Assembly (NCBI GenBank): GCA_029204225.1
Contig: CM055107.1
Span: 1,300,128-1,364,127 of the forward strand
Reading direction: 5' to 3'
DNA from: Diphasiastrum complanatum
Lineage: Eukaryota; Streptophyta; Lycopodiopsida; Lycopodiales; Lycopodiaceae
DNA length: 64,000 nt
Below the pieces are notes generated by a model, which was not told the origin of the DNA, searched no databases, and saw only the letters and a program-made list of their open reading frames with translations. Shown here piece by piece: positions 32,736 through 42,342 of the stretch. The position numbers were made by a program, and so were the translations under genes. Position 1 is the stretch's first letter, and each line of letters opens with the position of its first letter.

Positions 32736-32900
32736 GATCTGGGATTTCCTCCAAAAAAGATAGTATATGCACTTCTTTCGATCCATCTTATCACTTGCAA
32801 AGTTTGAATCTGAGTAGCCAATAATGGACAAATCTTCACTCTTGTAAAGTAAACCATAATCATGTGATGAAGATATATACCTTAGCACCCTCCTGGCCAT
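32694..32900 (-). pseudogene. Copia RNase H fragment, opposite strand
   Basis: The minus-strand frame reads ARRVLRYISSSHDYGLLYKS, then LSIIGYSDSNFASDKMDRK, typical copia RNase H. It faces the plus-strand RT piece and partly overlaps it in coordinates. The junction is near 32735. Confidence 0.75.
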
Positions 32901-32904
32901 CTTC

Positions 32905-33970
32905 CAATGGTGGATCTTTGGAAATGACTAATGCAATATTGTGAAAGGGTGAAAGAAAGGCAAAATGGCAACTTGAAGGGGAGAGGTTGGCCTCAACTCC
33001 ATAAAATGAGGTGGACATGTTGTCATTGTCTATCGTATTCTCTTGTGTTGAGTTTCATTCCTAATCGTGAACTTGTTCTCAAGCTGATTTTGGTCCCTCA
33101 ATGATAATCTCTCTTGTCATGCTCTTATGAGAAACTGGTGTGATGAATCTTGCTTCCGAATGATCTCAAAAAGTTGTGGGAAATCTCTCTCTATGTTCTA
33201 AAAAATGTGCTCAAGAATGTGATGTAGCTTCTGTTGTCAGAAGGATGCTAAGGTTGCCTTATTTTCTAGGGTGTCAGAAAAAATCTTTGAAGAGCTTGCT
33301 CCTTGTCTATGCTTTGGTTTGGTAATGATAATTTTTTTACCCTCTTCTTTGGATTCAGACATGATGCATTCATATAAACCTGTCATTTTGTTGTGTGAGT
33401 TGATATTGGAGTTCCTTTTGTCCTCAAAAGAGGCCGAGTTTGATGACAAGATGAATTTCTCCTACGAACTACTCCTACTTTGTTATTTTGATTCAATAAT
33501 AGCGCACTTCTCAATCATTACCCTTTGAGTCATAGGTGCTGCTTTGTTCTTACTAAACTACCTTTTCTAGATCACCTATTCTTGAGTATTGCCAGCTCTT
33601 TTTGGGAGGATGGGTGAGCATGATGGTAGAAATCCTATGTATAAACATGAACCTGGGATTTTCTCTGCTCTCATAGGGAGATTTGTCATCAATGGTGCAC
33701 ATTTCGATAATACTGGGTGTAAGGAGATGGACTGGTAATAGGTTGAGAGAGGACATTACTCATAACTGATTGTTGTTTGTGATGTTTCTTACAATAATAA
33801 TATCCTTGCTTTTCGTAAAAATGATGGGAAAACCCATGATCATACAAGAAGATTAAAGTATTTAAAATAATATTGTAGAACGACAAAAATGAATTAAGCT
33901 ACCCAATAGCTAAGTAAAACTTAAAATAGTAAGCTAATTACTCAAAACCAACTGCTTGATGTAAATCACT
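32905..33970. other. No gene recognised
   Basis: Several open frames of 65-85 codons lack motifs. There are no terminal repeats or RNA signatures. Probably degraded repeat. Confidence 0.45.
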
Positions 33971-33974
33971 AACT

Positions 33975-34602
33975 AAAATAGATTCAATAATAGGTAATGT
34001 AGGAAGCTTCGAAGCAGTCGCTCCTGCAAACTGAGCCCGTCGAAGAATTGAAAGCATCTATGAATGTTGTAATGCAATAGAAATACGCTGACGGTAGAAA
34101 GAAACAATGATGGATGGTAAGGTAATGCTTTGTCCTTGGCGTTTCACCATAAGCTCCATGAGCTGCGTGAGATGCAGCGAGCCCTTGCGTGGTGGAATAA
34201 CGACAAAGGAGGTCCTGACGAGAGGGATCAAGAACCAATGGGAACACCCAATGCCTTAATCCCAGACTAAGTAATGAAACCTTAGCAGGCCCCACAACAT
34301 GAGTATCATCCGCAATAGAGGCATGAGAAAAAAGCTGAAGCTGTAGCATGCAATGCGTGATAATGTGCCAAAGCAAAGAGAGGACCACCTAAGGGATCCC
34401 CCTGTCGAGTTCCTTCAGCAGAAGAAATGACGGTAACATCACCAGTACGAGAAGCACGACTAAAGTATAAAGGAGAACTTTTAGAATAGAAGCTTCGCAC
34501 AAAAGGAATGAGCATGGCAAGTGTATCCTGAGCACCACGAAGTTCTTGAAATATAGTTGCCCGAGAAACTGACTTGAAAGCATTAGAATGGAGCCGGTCC
34601 AT
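33975..34602 (-). pseudogene. LINE reverse transcriptase core
   Basis: The minus-strand frame from 34602 reads NAFKSVSRATIFQEL (motif A region), FVRSFYSKSSPLYFSRA and GTRQGDPLGGPLFALAHYHA (motif B). A frameshift near 34320 leads to ASIADDTHVVGPAKV, which holds the catalytic ADD of motif C. The style (NAFNSVSR, RQGDPLGGPLFALAHY, ADDTHVVGP) is that of the LINE whose C-terminal part lies at 1060-2252. Truncated at both ends. Confidence 0.75.
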
Positions 34603-34613
34603 TAACCAACAAG

Positions 34614-35231
34614 GTGTTGGTCAAGGTTTGCCACTTCAAGGATCCACTGTTGGTTCTCAGAGTCGGCTTGCCATGGAATCCTCCACCCACACCTCCCTAT
34701 ACCGCTCACCATATCTTTCCTCCGAACAACCATCATTCATCATTTCTTTCCTCTTCCCATTTAACCGCTTCCACCTCCAACACCACTGCTACTAATCCTT
34801 CATTCAAACCCAATAACAGTTTTTTAAAACAATTCAATTCATCAACAGTTGCATATAACCTCATCACTAACCCACCACCCATCACTCGTCAACTAACTTC
34901 ACCTCCTTCACCACTTGACTTTGATTTTCCAGATCAAACACTAACACCTGAGAAACCTGTGCAACCTTCGAGAGGGATTTCTTCACCCCTTTCAAGGAGT
35001 AAGAGTGACACCTTCGCTAGACCGAGGTCTGAGGGTTCGAACCTAACCCTTGAGCAAGCAGTAAGAGTGTTTGATACAAAGAGTGCTATGGCACTTAATG
35101 ACTATTTGGCAAGACCTCCAAGGAAGCTGTCCGAGAAATCCAAAGAGACGATCCGGAGACAGTTTGTGACGATCGAAAAGAGTCCAAGGATTTTCAGAGG
35201 ACATATAAGAAAGGAGATCGGGGGGGCTTAA
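34614..35231 (+). CDS. Unidentified coding remnant, 205 codons
   Basis: I do not recognise this protein. The first about 115 residues are low-complexity (Pro, Ser, Thr, Asn), followed by a charged, better-folded-looking segment (TLEQAVRVFDTKSAMALNDY, then PRKLSEKSKETIRRQF) that ends in a GGGGGG run and a stop. The composition differs from the surrounding retroelement debris. In other frames the sense-like sequence seems to continue past the run (EDYPQTQQPSKCF), so the poly-G tract may be a frameshift. It could be a host-gene exon, a processed pseudogene, or the structural protein of an unidentified element. Start chosen by the longest open frame only. Confidence 0.3.
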   Translation: MLVKVCHFKDPLLVLRVGLPWNPPPTPPYTAHHIFPPNNHHSSFLSSSHLTASTSNTTATNPSFKPNNSFLKQFNSSTVAYNLITNPPPITRQLTSPPSPLDFDFPDQTLTPEKPVQPSRGISSPLSRSKSDTFARPRSEGSNLTLEQAVRVFDTKSAMALNDYLARPPRKLSEKSKETIRRQFVTIEKSPRIFRGHIRKEIGGA

Positions 35232-35348
35232 AGAAAGTGATTGTTGAGGATTACCCCCAAACTCAGCAACCTAGTAAATGCTTTGGGGGGGCTTAAAGAA
35301 AGTGACTGCTAAGAATTACCCCAAACTCAACAGCCTAGTAAATGCTTT
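35220..35348. repeat. 65-bp tandem duplication starting with a G run
   Basis: Two copies beginning GGGGGGCTTAAAGAAAGTGA start at 35220 and 35285 and differ at several positions. Confidence 0.85.
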
Positions 35349-35613
35349 GCGACCACTCTTGCAGAATTGTGATGTTGAACAATGATGAACAACTCCAAGA
35401 GTATCTAAGGGACCAAGCTGGAAGAGGGTGGATCCCTATTATGTGCCGATCCGAAGAAGAGACCCTTGGGAAAGAAAGAAGCCAACAGAGAGGCAAGTCG
35501 ACTGGCCAATAACTCCTAGAATTGGACCCAATACATCATTTGATGAGTATCGCGCAGCGCTATTGAAGTTTGGACATACCTATAAGGGTAGTATGGAACT
35601 CAAAAGCCTATAG
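35349..35613 (+). pseudogene. Continuation of the unidentified coding remnant
   Basis: After the duplication, open frames read QLQEYLRDQAGRGW and, from 35428, YYVPIRRRDPWERKKPTERQ then NTSFDEYRAALLKFGHTYKG to a stop at 35613. Same strand and similar charged composition as 34614-35231, so probably part of one broken gene. No family recognised. Confidence 0.25.
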
Positions 35614-35629
35614 AATGGAGTTAACTAGC

Positions 35630-36220
35630 TCACTACTATAACAGAATACATCCTCCATGAGTTTTGGAGAGCATACGTATGTACTGAAATGATGTTGCAC
35701 TTTTAATTGAAATTATTTCATCCTACATTCTCTTCTATGTTTTCCATTCATGCTCTTGTTTGAGTACATTGGTATGAATGTGTTGTTGGTATGATTATGA
35801 GAATCTTTTCCTTGGTTAGCCTGAGAGTTGACAACTGAAGGGATGGTTTTGTATTGGAAGACCTCACCAGTACAAAGTTGTGAGGTGTATGCCTTGAAAG
35901 TGAGTGGTAGATAATGTTTCAGTCACAGTTTGCTATTGCATCAAGAAGGGTTCTGGAGTGTACCCACCTTTCTGCTGGCCCGCCTTGAAACCATAAGCTC
36001 TACATTCCATCTTTGAGGCAAACATCGGAACCAAGATGCTAGTTATTGGGAAATTTAATTATCATGGACAGAACTTGGAGAAATGACGCACGAGTGATCG
36101 TAAGAATATGTGAATAGAAAAAGTTGAGAAGTGATCTTGCTATAAGTAGTGGCCCATCCAATACTCATAGCTTATTGGCACCGACGCGATGACTCCCGAC
36201 ACATTTTGTTGATCTCCACG
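35630..36220. other. No gene recognised
   Basis: No motif-bearing open frame, repeat terminus or RNA signature was seen. Confidence 0.45.
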
Positions 36221-36379
36221 TGTCCCGGGGCCCTTACATCCACCCTTTTTTTTTATTGGTTGTCCGGATGCCACGTGTCCAGGCAACCAAACTTTATCCC
36301 ATAAGCATTTTTATGGGATTTTTTAGAGGGAATATATATGTAAACTCTCTCATTGTCTCTCATGTGTGTTTGTGCGCGC

Positions 36380-36645
36380 GGCTGGGCGTGATGCTGCTCG
36401 GCGCCACCTGCTCCCTGTCCGGCGCCGCCCACGCTTCCCGGTGCCACCTATGCCCCGCCCGGGCTGCCCGGCGCCACCTGCGGTTGCCCATGCTACCCGG
36501 TGCCACCTGCGCCCCGCCCGAGCTGCCCGCCACCACCTGCGGCCGCCCGCGCCACTGCCCACGTTGCCCGGCGCCACCTGTGGGTGCCCTATGCCACTGT
36601 CGGGGTGCCTGGGACCACGGCCTGGCGCCACTTGCAAAAGCCCGG
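36380..36645. repeat. GC-rich minisatellite (CCCGGYGCCACCTGC)
   Basis: About seven degenerate units containing GCCACCTG are spaced 28-55 bp apart, in a sharply GC-rich island inside AT-rich sequence. Long proline/alanine/arginine open frames on both strands are by-products. The flank carries CACGTG words and TTTATCCCATAAG, the latter also found at 12877-12889 upstream of the other GC-rich island. Confidence 0.7.
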
Positions 36646-36729
36646 CACATCCCAGTTTTTGATGGGCACCGCGCGTGGGGGCCAAACCGCTTCCAGCGGC
36701 CCGAGGCAACCAGAAATTTGTGTATAGTA

Positions 36730-38340
36730 AATAAGGAGATCCTTGGATTACGTAGGTGTATTAGTTAATAAAATAATTTATAAATGTAAATATGTAGTAT
36801 TCTGCCGGCAAACAATACAAGATGCAGGATATGCAAGACAAAAAATTTCAAAAACTGATAACTTGAAAAAAAAATGCTACGTGTCACAGTGAGGCATCCG
36901 TCGAAGCAGTCCCCACTGAGTGCGCTCCTGAAGCAGTACTAAAGTACCCGTTTTGTCTCAACTACGATTATGTGTTGTTTCGTGTATAATTGCAGAAGGA
37001 AATTGACATTTCGTAGGTATGTGAAATGATCGAATAATGATACGTTTATACTTCAAGAGTAGCTAAGGACTAAAATACTCATTCGTCTAGACATTCACAA
37101 TGCTTGATTTTTTTTCAACACATGCTTAGTAGAAACGGGAAAGGTGATAGATGAGATATCCAAAGGTCAGATTTCTGAATAGAAGACAGGATTAAAAAGG
37201 AAAAGGAATAGTACTGCACCTCATAGCGATTCCAACAGAAGCATGACACATCAACCAAAGGGTACCTAGGCTGTAGTACATGGGTGAAATATAACTTGTG
37301 CTTCAGCAAAGTGCAGCTCGTCTTTGAAGGGCATGGATAGGACCATCATTCTAAGAGTCAAACCTCTTGATAGTTGAGAGAGTGCACATTGGAGAGAGTG
37401 CAATGTTCTAAAAGTTAAAGATCATTGTTGACGCGTTAAAACATAGAGTTAGAGAGTGGAATAAAAATCTAAAAATCACTCTAACTGTGTCATGTTCTTA
37501 ATCACTTCCTAGTGACGCCACCTAGGCATCTCATCTAACACGGAGAGTGGTTAGCTGGCATAAAAGCATGCATCCTCTAAAGGTAGGGATCGAGGAGTCC
37601 CATGCCCAATGACAACAACAATTAAAGGTGAGAGTTGGGTGGATTATGTGGATGTTGTTTGGGGGAAAAAATGATCCATCGAGTATCTTTCTAGACGGAG
37701 AAGTCACACACCTTCTAGGACTATTGACAACAAGAAGGTAACCACCATATATAAAAACTGGTGAATCATAGGAGTAGATCCTGCCATGACTATCAAAGGC
37801 GCAAGTCATTGGCACTCGGAGAATTGGTCCACATGGTATGGTGATAACTTCAAACTTGAAACCTTCAGTAGAGCACCCGCCGCTCCCCGACCACCCTTAT
37901 GAGGACATAAGCGGTAGGTCCCAAAATTTTAACTCTATAAGAAATGGTCCAGCGCTTATAGTGAAAATGGTATGTAGATGTACTCTCCCAACCTACTATT
38001 TGAGGACCTTATTAACACTCATTAGTGTCGTAGGACATACGAGGAGAATACTTATACGATAGAACTCATGAAGAGATAAATATGGCCGACATGTTCCACA
38101 CGCGACGATATTGTCCCGTCATACGAATCAACGTCCTTTACGTGACTATTGTAGGACTTGACACTACAATATGTGGGCTCCGCACCGGGGGATTTAGTTA
38201 TAGAAGTCGATAATGAAGGATTCCAAGTAACTGTCAACTTGAAGTTCATTAAGATTACCACACATTTCAACTCGTTCTTCCTAAGAAGATTTTCAAACAT
38301 ATCATCTTTCTTCAATCTATAAAAGAGAATTATTTGTAGC
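36730..38340. other. No gene recognised
   Basis: Open frames up to 96 codons (for example on the minus strand 37531-37815 and 38052-38342) show no motifs. No clear LTR or inverted termini. Confidence 0.4.
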
Positions 38341-38705
38341 ACACTTTACATTATTTGTAAATTATCATATTGCTCTATTGTTTAAATTTTTAATTATAGT
38401 TTTCAAATTTATATTTTAATATTTATTGTAAATTTTTAAATTCTTAATCTTTTGTTTTAAATATATTTTTCTAAAATTTTATATTCAATTTTTTGAATTT
38501 TATTATTTTTTTGGATGTTTTTTTAAATGATATTTAAATTTTCTGAATTTTTTGATTTTTTTAATATATAAAACTTTTGTGGTTTCTATAATTTTTTTTA
38601 TTTTTTTAACTTTTAAATTTTAGCTTTTAAAATTTGATTTTTTTAATTTATAGTTTCTAATTTTTTTAATTTTTTAATTTTGTTTTAATATTTAAGTTTT
38701 TAAAC
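38341..38705. repeat. AT-rich low-complexity tract
   Basis: Nearly all T and A with TTTTTAATTT-type words and no open frames. It borders the foldback element. Confidence 0.7.
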
Positions 38706-38918
38706 CTTCCACATGCGCTCTTTTACTATGTTGAGCATAGCAAAGAGCGGACATGGAAGTTTTTTTGCTATGCTCAGCATAGAAATGAAAAATGCGACAA
38801 CGGCCCATGCTCATTCCTATGCTGAGCATAGCAAAAAAAACAAAAGGAACTTCCATATCCGCTCTTTTGCTATGCTCAATGTAGTAAAAAAGCGCATGCG
38901 GAAGGTTTAAAAACTTAC
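38697..38918. mobile_element. Foldback element: ~95-bp inverted arms, short loop
   Basis: The left arm (38697-38788) contains AAACCTTCCACATGCGCTC and GCTATGCTCAGCATAG. The right arm (about 38813-38918) is its reverse complement with one small insertion and few mismatches. The loop is about 25 bp. A smaller palindrome (CTATGCTCAGCATAG) is nested in each arm. Related CTATGCTCAACATAG words recur at 39425-39445. Confidence 0.75.
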
Positions 38919-38929
38919 ATATTAAACCA

Positions 38930-39800
38930 CCTATCTACTAGGATGTTCCAGAGTTGGGTCACTACAGAGTTAAAGCCATTGAAATTTGGAGTCAGCTAGT
39001 AGGACAATGCCCTTAGAAACTTCTAGTATGTGTTTTGTAAAGTTTGTAAAAGAAATTTGTCCTGATCTACTATGTAATTGCATTTTTGGGTATATTTCTT
39101 GGAAGATGTGGAGGAGACCTAATGAAGATGTGGGAGAGGAGACCTAATGAAGAGAAAAAACCTCTATAATATTGAACCTAAAAGAAAGAAACTTTAATAT
39201 CTAAGAGGGAATCCCATGTGTGAGCATAAACACGTTCGAAAACCTTGGTTGGATGAAAGGATAAGCACGTGAAGGGCTTTTATGGGCTAAACACACTTGA
39301 ACTTCAATAAAAAAAAGTTCAAACAGAAAAATTGAAAAGCATTGACTGGTGACGAGCGTTGGAAGGCAAAAAATTTCAAACTGAAGAAATCGTTCAAAAG
39401 TTTTCTTTGCTATGCTGAAGTTTTATTTGCTATGCTCAACATAGTCCCACGCATAGTCCCACGCATAGTCCCACTGCAGCACTACCCTCCTCGGTGGCAG
39501 AGGTCCTGTCATACCTGACCTCAGCGGACAAGATGTGTTAAATAGCTCATTTCAATTTCTTGTTCTAAAATTTTCAGAAATTTATTAAGTTGCAAGATAG
39601 TGTGCTGAATGGAAAGTGGACAATCGTGTCCCATTCATGAAAGTACCATCTTGTAGGTGGATTTGGATGTAGGTAGCTAGCTCAAGAATATGTCACCCAA
39701 CAATGATGCTTCAACAACAATTTCTTTTTTCTATCTCTGTGACCCAGCAATAACAATAACATTGTTTTGCTGTGCTATGATTTAGCCTATGGCTGGTCCT
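38930..39800. other. No gene recognised
   Basis: Non-coding. It contains extra TTTGCTATGCT words near 39410-39470 that relate to the foldback element. Confidence 0.45.
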
Positions 39801-39811
39801 GGAACCCTCGT

Positions 39812-39969
39812 GTGATTTCTTATGAGCTAAAGGCTTATCCTCCTATGGGCGGTTGTGGATTTCTAGGAGAAGAAAGATCTTCGAAAATCTGTGATTTCTT
39901 ATGAGCTAAAGGCTTATCCTCCTGTGGGCGGTTATGGACTTCTAGGAGAAGAAAGCTCTTCGAAAATAG
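39812..39969. repeat. 79-bp tandem duplication
   Basis: Copies at 39812-39890 and 39891-39969 (both begin GTGATTTCTTATGAGCTAAA) differ at a handful of positions. Confidence 0.9.
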
Positions 39970-40737
39970 ACGACGTCGCCTGCCCTGCTTTCATTTTATT
40001 TTGCTAATCGTTTCTTTCATTTTTGTAAGGAGCATACTTGTTATTTTAATGATATAAAGATGGGGCCCTTGTTTGAAAAACTTGGAAAAATGAAGCATCA
40101 GTTCGGTGATTGAAAATACTGGTTCTTGTACTAGTTTGTGTGGACCGACATCTCGTTTGTTTGTGGTTACAAAGTGCAGTATGAATACGTATACCTTTTC
40201 AAGCAGTTTGCTCATTAGGTTGACCAACTTATTGTCCCTGTGCAGCTCCTTGTACATAAATTGTGAAATAGTATAGATTGTGAATAGTGAGATCAACTGA
40301 AGCTGGTTCTAGAAACAATTGGGCCATGTTCTTCTTGCTATTACAAATAACATAGCTTGAGATGAAATATAGAAAACCCAGCATCAAGAATCAAATATCC
40401 CACAGCACACCAAGTGTATTATGCAACCGTATCTCGCTAGTTGTGACAAACAAATGAATAAAAAAACAGCATACGTTCGAAAAATCAACGTACTTTTTAG
40501 CCTCTCAAACTGAAAAACAAACAGCTCAAGTTGGCACGCATTTTCTAAAATCTTCTCAAGCAAGACATAACATGATCTTAATAAAATTTTCAAATAGTAA
40601 TATTTCACACTTTTTTTAGTTGTCTTTGTAAACATTTTTCAAATACAATCGATTTCAAAATTCTAGTCATTAAAATTACTCTTAAACAAGTAAAATATGT
40701 GCAATTTCCAACAAAAAATAGAACCGGTTAAATTACT

Positions 40738-40890
40738 TAAAATCATAACTGTTTTTCTCAGATCCAAGTTCAAAGTTTGAAAAATTGACATTATTTTGAT
40801 TTTTTTTAAATCAATTAAAATCATAACTGTTTTTCTCATATCCAAGTTCAAAGTTTGAAAAATTGACATTATTTTGATTTTTTTTTAATC
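40738..40890. repeat. 78-bp tandem duplication
   Basis: The word AAATCATAACTGTTTTTCTC begins at 40740 and again at 40818, and both copies share the downstream AAGTTCAAAGTTTGAAAAAT block. Confidence 0.9.
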
Positions 40891-41610
40891 AGTAAGCTGT
40901 TCACAGTTGAATTTGTTTAAAATCAAATCTGGAAATAAAAAAAGTTTAATAGCTTATGTTTTTTCATATTTATAAATTATAGCAAAATAGTAATTTTTTA
41001 ATTTTTTTAAAAAAAAATTGAATTTAACGTTCGAAATATTGGCATTTTTTCAATAGAATTCCAACAAATTAAAAAAAATGGGTGTCTAGGTCATTTCTCC
41101 TTTTTGCTCACTGTGTTTTGCATATGCGAATAAAGCAAAATGTCAAAAATACAAGAGAACATAATTCACTCCTCACATGCACTATAGCTAACACAGACTC
41201 AGATTATAATACCTTATTATTTACAGTTGAGTGTCATGCAGAGGTTGGCAATGCCTGTAAAGCCAACCTACAATGTACACACACAGGGCAGTGATGGACA
41301 GAACAAGTTTTTTGGATGCTGGTTAGTCCATGTCACTATTTACAGTTTTTTCAAAAACTGTAAAAGTCCAGTGACTGGCGTATAGCAGTTAGGCCAATTA
41401 TCGACTGAGAATTCACACCTGGGCTTTGCATTCGTCCATAGCAAATCATATAACGAACCCAACATCCTTACAATGGTGGCTGTCACATCAGCATCGAGGT
41501 AGTTAAAATTGTACAAGTGCTACAAAATGATATTCAAAGTTACGGTTTCTGAGCTGACAAAATGAACGGGCAAAATGAGAAAAAAACCTAAAGTGGGAGA
41601 AGTAGCAATG
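40891..41610. other. No gene recognised
   Basis: AT-rich at first, then mixed. No motif-bearing frame. Confidence 0.45.
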
Positions 41611-41618
41611 AAGCAGAG

Positions 41619-41620
41619 GG

Positions 41621-41678
<58 letters not shown>
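41619..41678. repeat. (GA)29 microsatellite
   Basis: A pure GA run of about 60 bp. Confidence 0.95.
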
Positions 41679-41682
<4 letters not shown>

Positions 41683-41775
41683 ACTTTGTGACTCATTCTA
41701 AGATTTGCCTCATGAGAATAGCTGAAGGAATTGAGATGCACAACTCCTTAACATTTTTGTCGTCCATTGACAGGG

Positions 41776-41957
41776 ACTATCATCAAAAATGCATATATGA
41801 CATGACACTGAATAAAAGTCAAAACAGACTGACTGTTGATGAGCTTATGCAACTTCATACAGCCCCACTACCAACTGTTGACGAGCTTGGCAACAAGCTA
41901 AAAAATCAGCAAAGCAACAAGGAGGTATCGAGCAATTCTATTGAAGCAGAAAAATAA
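41776..41957 (+). CDS. Unidentified short coding-like fragment
   Basis: After an acceptor-like CCATTGACAG the frame reads LTVDELMQLHTAPLPTVDEL and ends with a charged tail and TAA. TVDEL occurs twice, reflecting a short direct repeat in the DNA. It lies just beyond the RRS1 stop, on the opposite strand. No family recognised; it could be chance. Confidence 0.18.
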
Positions 41958-42150
41958 GTGAGTACCTACCGACATCATGATCAACGGCGGACATTAACAT
42001 TTGGTTTCCACCAATGACGTAAGCAACTCACATGAAGATAAAGTAAAGAATGTTCCTGTCATCCACTGTAAACCCAAGATGGATCTTCATTGATTCTACT
42101 AATAACAATGTCTTGTGAGCAAGCTGGATGCTTCTGCACATTGTCGATTA

Positions 42151-42342
42151 TCAGCCCTTTCCTCTGAATGAAGGTTTTTTACCGGTACGATCGTTGTGCC
42201 TCGGTTTTTTCCCCATACGATCATTTTGTCTTGGTTTTTTACCCATACGATCATTGTGAACCTTTTTCCTTTTCTTGGCTCCCTCATTCCACTTTTCACG
42301 TGCTCGTTTGCTTTCCTCTTCAGCAGTGTAAACATTCACAGC
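42151..42342 (-). CDS. RRS1: RRS1 exon 8 (residues 299-361, stop)
   Basis: Acceptor TTAACAG|GCTGTG. It encodes [18 protein letters not shown], a KKRKK stretch, and three units of [10 protein letters not shown] type from a 33-bp DNA repeat. Ends GGAAAGGGCTGA. Confidence 0.9.
   Translation of the reverse strand, partial: AVNVYTAEEESKRAREKWNEGAKKRKKVHNDRMGKKPRQNDRMGKKPRHNDRTGKKPSFRGKG

Noticed and set aside
35020-35060. GGTTCGAACC as a tRNA box B
   Set aside because: No box A at the right distance and no cloverleaf could be drawn; it lies in the unidentified coding remnant.
36220-36768. 182-codon plus-strand frame and overlapping Pro/Ala/Arg-rich frames
   Set aside because: Generated by the GC-rich minisatellite; open on both strands and without a domain.
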